Source of the DNA: an uncultured Chloroflexota bacterium
Lineage (GTDB): Bacteria > Chloroflexota > Chloroflexia > Chloroflexales > Roseiflexaceae
DNA length: 26,935 nucleotides
Direction of reading: 5' to 3'
Assembly: GCA_937876225.1 (NCBI GenBank)
Contig: CALFIC010000173.1
Coordinates: 1 to 26,935, forward strand
A program made the translations under genes and the position numbers. This document shows positions 23,628 through 26,935 of the stretch, one piece after another; position 1 is the stretch's first letter, and every line of letters starts with the position of its first letter. Below the pieces are notes generated by a model. The model was not told the DNA's origin and did no database searches. It worked only from the letters and a program-made list of their open reading frames with translations.

Positions 23628-25058
23628 ATGGCACAAATTGCGTTGCCAAGTATTGATTACTCGGTTATTTTGCAACTGGTGATTATTTTTGGGTCGGCAG
23701 CAACCCTGCTGATTGTCGATTTGTTCGTGGCTGCAGGGAGCAAACGCATTACTGCGTTGCTGGCCTTTGCAGCAGCTGTGGCTTCCTTGGTGGCTGGTCA
23801 ATACAGCACCACGGGGAGCACCCTCGCAGGCGCAGTAAGTTATGGACCGATGTCACAATTGGTCAATATCATTATTTTGGCTGCCACTGCGGTCAGTATT
23901 TTGCTGGCCAGCGACGCCTTGCCCAAACAAGGTATCGAACGCGGCGAAGCATACATCTTGATGTTGCTGGCGAGCGGCGGCATGTTGCTGTTGTCACAAG
24001 GCAGTAGCGTCGTAATGTTGTTTCTCGGGTTGGAATTGTTGTCAATCGCCTTGTATGTGTTGACCGCAATCGCCTTCCCCCGTTTGTCGTCCGAAGAAGC
24101 GGGGCTCAAGTACCTAATTATCGGTGCCTTCGGCGCCGGATTCTTGGTATTTGGGATCGCGTTGACGTTTGGCGCTACTGGGTATTTGACCCTGAGCGAC
24201 ATCGCCACGCACATCCCCACCAGTGGCATCGAACGGGGCTACTTCTGGGTTGGGGTCACATTGATGCTGATTGGTTTTGGCTACAAAGTATCACTTGTCC
24301 CCTTCCATATGTGGACACCCGACGTTTACCAAGGCGCACCGACCCCCATCACCGCCTTCATGTCAGTCGGGAGCAAGGTGGCAGGGTTCGTGGCAATCGT
24401 CAGTATCCTGCAGGTACTCGGGACTGAATTAGTGGTATTGCGTCCCATTTTGATTGGTGTCAGTATTGCCACCATGGCGGTTGGGAGCATCGTCGCAATT
24501 AGCCAAACCAGCATCAAACGCATGTTGGCGTATTCGAGCATTAGTCATGCTGGATTCGTCATGCTGGGCGTATTGAGTGGTGACGCCAATGGCTTACACG
24601 CAGCTATCTTCTACTTGGCAGCCTACACCATTACCAATTTGGCCGCCTTTGCGGTGGTAATGCTCCTCGAAGCCAATGACGGCAGCGATTTGACCATTGC
24701 CGACTTGGCGGGGCTATGGCAACGCCACCCATGGTTGAGTGTGGTGATGTCACTGGCATTGCTGTCACTCGCCGGTGTACCACCTACGGCTGGGTTCTTT
24801 GCCAAATTCTTGATTATCACGGCTGTTTGGCAGAGTGGTTTGGCGTGGTTGGCCGTGGCGGCCGCCGTGGCATCTGCCATCGGGGCATTCTTTTATGTGC
24901 GCTGTATGTTACAAATGTACAGTGGCGACAGCGAAACCAGCGAACCAGCCCGCATCCCCCTCGCATCAATGATTGCCATGATCGTCGTCACAATAGCGAT
25001 TATCGTGGTTGGTTTGGCACCCTGGACGATTACTTCAGCGCTGGCGCTGGCGCAATAA
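23628..25058 (+). CDS. nuoN: NADH-quinone oxidoreductase subunit N
   Basis: A 476-residue antiporter-like subunit with about 14 helices, the one nearest the quinone site among L, M and N. Motifs are MLFLGLELLSIALYVLTAI (the Glu of TM5), GYKVSLVPFHMWTPDVYQGAPTPITAFMSVGSK (the Lys and His channel residues) and KRMLAYSSISHAGFVMLGV. The ATG at 23628 is 9 nt from GGAG; an upstream in-frame ATG at 23613 would overlap that site. It is the last gene of the cluster, followed after 11 bp by a strong terminator. Confidence 0.94.
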   Translation: MAQIALPSIDYSVILQLVIIFGSAATLLIVDLFVAAGSKRITALLAFAAAVASLVAGQYSTTGSTLAGAVSYGPMSQLVNIIILAATAVSILLASDALPKQGIERGEAYILMLLASGGMLLLSQGSSVVMLFLGLELLSIALYVLTAIAFPRLSSEEAGLKYLIIGAFGAGFLVFGIALTFGATGYLTLSDIATHIPTSGIERGYFWVGVTLMLIGFGYKVSLVPFHMWTPDVYQGAPTPITAFMSVGSKVAGFVAIVSILQVLGTELVVLRPILIGVSIATMAVGSIVAISQTSIKRMLAYSSISHAGFVMLGVLSGDANGLHAAIFYLAAYTITNLAAFAVVMLLEANDGSDLTIADLAGLWQRHPWLSVVMSLALLSLAGVPPTAGFFAKFLIITAVWQSGLAWLAVAAAVASAIGAFFYVRCMLQMYSGDSETSEPARIPLASMIAMIVVTIAIIVVGLAPWTITSALALAQ

Positions 25059-25069
25059 TCGGACCGACA

Positions 25070-25111
25070 CACAAAATCGGTGCGCCCATTACTGGGCGCA
25101 CCGATTTTGTG
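25070..25111. terminator. Bidirectional terminator after nuoN
   Basis: A 19-bp perfect inverted repeat (25070-25088 with 25093-25111) has a 4-nt TTAC loop. A-rich and T-rich ends of the stem give U-tracts on both strands. It serves both nuoN and the convergent lipoprotein gene that ends at 25126. Confidence 0.88.
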
Positions 25112-25125
25112 GTATCAAAAACAGG

Positions 25126-25563
25126 TTATTTATCGCCAGACAACACATACACAAAGGTGCCACTACCGGCAAACTTGGTCAAATCAATTGCACCAATAAC
25201 TAATGATTTATTGCCGTGTTCGTATGCGGACAAAAAGAAGCCTTCTTGCAAGCCAGGGGTTCGGGTTTTGTAGGTCCAGCCACCAGTTCCCAAGGCTTTG
25301 TTGTAATAGTCGGCAACGGCTTTCAAATCGGCACTACTTTGGTACGTCGTTTCGACGATAGTTTCGGGTTTGACTGCGCCGGTTTCGAGGCCTTTACGCG
25401 CCGTACTTTGCCATTCACTCACCACACTTTTGACGGTGGCGTCGCTGATTTCTTTGCCATCAACTTTGCTAATGGGATCAGGAATAACCACCGCACCGCC
25501 ACCACACGCCACCAGAAACAACAACCCGAGCGAGACTAATCCTATCCGCCAAAACTGATTCAT
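25126..25563 (-). CDS. Small lipoprotein, unknown function (paralogue of its neighbour)
   Basis: A 145-residue exported lipoprotein. A signal with a hydrophobic core (IGLVSLGLLFL) ends at the lipobox LVAC, so the Cys before GGG is lipidated. The rest is a compact domain whose C-terminal part, LKAVADYYNKALGTGGWTYKT...SAYEHGNKSLVIGA, aligns by eye with the upstream lipoprotein at 25649-26074. The ATG at 25563 has GAGGAG 5 nt upstream; a longer frame to 25590 lacks one. It has its own likely promoter. I do not recognise a named family; a role in the envelope is all that can be inferred. Confidence 0.75.
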   Translation of the reverse strand: MNQFWRIGLVSLGLLFLVACGGGAVVIPDPISKVDGKEISDATVKSVVSEWQSTARKGLETGAVKPETIVETTYQSSADLKAVADYYNKALGTGGWTYKTRTPGLQEGFFLSAYEHGNKSLVIGAIDLTKFAGSGTFVYVLSGDK

Positions 25564-25602
25564 GATACTCCTCAATCGACCCAATAACACAATAACCTAG
25601 GT

Positions 25603-25631
25603 ATTATATAACCCAATTGGTCGTCTGTGTA
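25603..25631 (-). promoter_or_regulatory. Promoter of the small lipoprotein gene
   Basis: On the minus strand, a perfect TATAAT (25608-25603) with TACACA (25631-25626, four of six matches to TTGACA) at a 17-bp spacer, 40 bp before the start at 25563. Confidence 0.55.
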
Positions 25632-25648
25632 AAAAACGCGCTCCAGTA

Positions 25649-26074
25649 CTACCGTTCAGCCATAATCCGCATCACAACCACACCATCACGACTATTGACT
25701 TCGGCAAACAATGTCACGATGACGACGGCATTCCCTTTGCGATACGAACGCACAATGCGTCGTTCACGGGCAGGAATCGGCGTGTCAATCGACCAGCCCT
25801 GTGCCGTGGCCGCTTGATCATACACCTGTGCTACCGCATCGATAGGCTGTTGGACACGCACATAACTAATATCTTGGGTAACCCGATAACTTTTGGCACG
25901 GAGCATGGCGTACATATTCAGGGCATACGCATCCATTACTCCTGGGAGGCTCGAGCTACTAAGTACCTGATAAACCAACGCATCGGGAGGATCAGGGATA
26001 TTGCTATTTTGGGTGGTTGTGGCACACCCGACCAACACAAAACATGTTAGGATACGCACGAGCAAACGTTGCAT
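25649..26074 (-). CDS. Small lipoprotein, unknown function
   Basis: A 141-residue lipoprotein: signal MQRLLVRILTCFVLVGC with lipobox VLVGC, then a Thr/Asn linker, then a domain of about 110 residues. Its C-terminal part, IDAVAQVYDQAATAQGWSIDT...RSYRKGNAVVIVTL, shares the pattern AVA-x2-Y-x2-A-x4-GW and SY-x2-GN with the next lipoprotein downstream, so the two look like diverged tandem copies. TAGGG lies 7 nt before the ATG. The start codon is only 20 bp from the divergent rnhA start, so its promoter must overlap rnhA coding sequence. No named family is recognised. Confidence 0.72.
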   Translation of the reverse strand: MQRLLVRILTCFVLVGCATTTQNSNIPDPPDALVYQVLSSSSLPGVMDAYALNMYAMLRAKSYRVTQDISYVRVQQPIDAVAQVYDQAATAQGWSIDTPIPARERRIVRSYRKGNAVVIVTLFAEVNSRDGVVVMRIMAER

Positions 26075-26094
26075 ACATCACCCTAAGGATTTCA

Positions 26095-26748
26095 ATGAAC
26101 TCAATAGATATTATCACGGATGGCGCGTGTTCAGGCAACCCAGGGCGTGGCGGCTGGGCTGCCATCGTCATCGATGGACAGCAGTATACCGAATACAGCG
26201 GTGCGGATGCCCATACCACCAATAATCGCATGGAACTCCAGGCGGCTATTACTGGATTACAACAGGCACCGACCCAACGCTCCCTGCGTGTCATTACCGA
26301 CAGTCAATACCTGATTAACGGCATCACCAAATGGGTCAAAGGATGGCAAAAAAACGGCTGGAAAACTCGCACAGGAGAAGCGGTCGAAAACCGCGACTTA
26401 TGGGAGTTGCTAATTACCGTCAATGGTCCCCATGTAAGCTGGCAACACGTCAAAGGGCACGCAGGGCACCCACTCAACGAGCGGGCCAATACGCTCGCCC
26501 AGCAACAAGCAGGCTCAGGAACGGGCAGCCCACTACCAACACCGTCACTCCATACATCACCGCCCCCGAGTACACATACGCCGGCATTCCCGTGCTATCT
26601 GAGCCTGATTGGCAGTACCCTACAACGCCATGCTACGTGGGAATCGTGCCAACGCACCGTGCATGGCGTCTCGGGTGCCAAATTCAAGAAAGTCGCCAAC
26701 CAACAACAATTCGATGCCCAACTCCAATTATGGAAAGTGCGAGGCTAG
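26095..26748 (+). CDS. rnhA: Ribonuclease HI with C-terminal viroplasmin-like hybrid-binding domain
   Basis: A 217-residue enzyme that cuts the RNA strand of RNA-DNA hybrids. Residues 1-138 are the RNase H domain: ITDGACSGNPGRGGWAA with D9, MELQAAI with E47, TDSQYLI with D69, and VKGHAGHPLNERAN with H122. The fourth acidic residue (Asp134 in the E. coli enzyme) is Asn132 here. A Ser/Pro/Thr linker (139-165) leads to about 50 residues, CYLSLIGSTL...ATWESCQRTVHGVSGAKFKKV, that match the caulimovirus viroplasmin / RNase H1 hybrid-binding domain, normally N-terminal. AAGGA precedes the chosen ATG; the frame is open to 26017. The stop codon overlaps that of the convergent helicase gene. Confidence 0.9.
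   Translation: MNSIDIITDGACSGNPGRGGWAAIVIDGQQYTEYSGADAHTTNNRMELQAAITGLQQAPTQRSLRVITDSQYLINGITKWVKGWQKNGWKTRTGEAVENRDLWELLITVNGPHVSWQHVKGHAGHPLNERANTLAQQQAGSGTGSPLPTPSLHTSPPPSTHTPAFPCYLSLIGSTLQRHATWESCQRTVHGVSGAKFKKVANQQQFDAQLQLWKVRG
26110..26138 (-). promoter_or_regulatory. Possible promoter of the upstream lipoprotein, inside rnhA
   Basis: On the minus strand, TTGCCT (26138-26133), a 17-bp spacer and GATAAT (26115-26110) lie 36 bp before the lipoprotein start at 26074, entirely within the first codons of rnhA. Confidence 0.4.
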
Positions 26749-26935
26749 TGGTTTGGTATGATGCGTTCAAGGCGGGCAAAACTCGCAATCAAGCGTTTTT
26801 CACCGGCGGCTTCATCAGCAAACTTCACCACCACCTCGAGATCGTCATCCACAACCTTGGCGGTCAGTACCACACCCTCGCCAAAACGTTGATGGCGTAC
26901 CACATCACCAACCTCGAGTACAATTGGTAGATCGG
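26745..26935 (-). CDS. pcrA: C-terminal end of a PcrA/UvrD-type DNA helicase (partial)
   Basis: The minus-strand frame reads in from the right edge for 62 codons to a TAG. The peptide shows VGDVVRHQRFGEGVV, then LEVVVKFADEAAGEKRL, then IASFARLERI, matching the C-terminal Tudor-like domain of PcrA/UvrD superfamily 1 helicases (pattern 'V.H..FG.G.V......V.F...G.K.L...FA.L.'), which binds RNA polymerase in PcrA. The motor domains lie outside the window, so the exact member (PcrA, UvrD or a relative) is not certain. Its stop codon shares the tetranucleotide CTAG with the rnhA stop on the other strand. The fragment is easy to miss because it has no start codon here. Confidence 0.82.
   Translation of the reverse strand, partial: DLPIVLEVGDVVRHQRFGEGVVLTAKVVDDDLEVVVKFADEAAGEKRLIASFARLERIIPNH

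Noticed and set aside
26331..26930. A 199-codon plus-strand frame running through rnhA to the right edge
   Set aside because: It is out of frame with RNase H, has no motifs, and overlaps the minus-strand PcrA tail, which has clear family residues.

Overview
The window looks like a chromosomal stretch from a moderately GC-rich, free-living bacterium, most likely a member of the Chloroflexota (Chloroflexia/Herpetosiphon-like). This is inference from gene style only: a Thr/Pro-rich surface-protein tail, a complex I run, a GlgC of the 'GARLSVLSEKRAKPSVPF' kind, and an RNase H with a C-terminal hybrid-binding domain. No 16S gene or other decisive taxonomic marker is present. Nearly all the DNA is coding, and no IS element, prophage, tRNA, rRNA or CRISPR array was seen.

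Layout. 1-292: 3' end of a kelch-like surface protein with a Thr/Pro tail. 458-2170: a Gfo/Idh/MocA oxidoreductase abutting a lipoprotein with a degenerate nuclease-like (SNase) fold. 2241-2957 (-): a family 2 glycosyltransferase. 3124-6305 (+): hisC, a hisN-type phosphatase and glgC, closely spaced. 9931-6312 (-): a tight four-gene operon encoding a membrane SH3 protein, a sensor histidine kinase, a metallophosphoesterase with an altered first metal motif, and a ParB/sulfiredoxin-like protein. 10978-10013 (-): a GDP-sugar SDR. 11610-11185 (-): a DUF1761-like membrane protein, divergent from gatB (11772-13223).

13430-25058 (+) is the centrepiece: nuoF-G-H-I-J-K-L-M-N, nine of the fourteen complex I subunits. 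These are the NADH-oxidising flavoprotein (without its NuoE partner), the Fe-S arm subunits G and I, and the membrane arm H, J, K, L, M, N. nuoA-E are not in the window. The cluster's promoter has a perfect TTGACA box and sits inside a TTGTG-N8-CACAA dyad. That dyad matches the half-sites of the NADH-sensing repressor Rex and suggests redox control of the operon. The cluster ends at a 19-bp perfect hairpin shared with a convergent lipoprotein gene.

25126-26935: two tandem (-) lipoproteins that share a C-terminal domain, then rnhA (+) starting 20 bp away divergently. rnhA ends tail to tail with the C-terminal piece of a PcrA/UvrD helicase (-), and the two stop codons share one CTAG.

Most genes are housekeeping. 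The least explained parts are the sensor operon with its palindromic promoter and 3' hairpin, the Rex-like site, the paired lipoproteins, and the inactivated-looking nuclease-fold lipoprotein.
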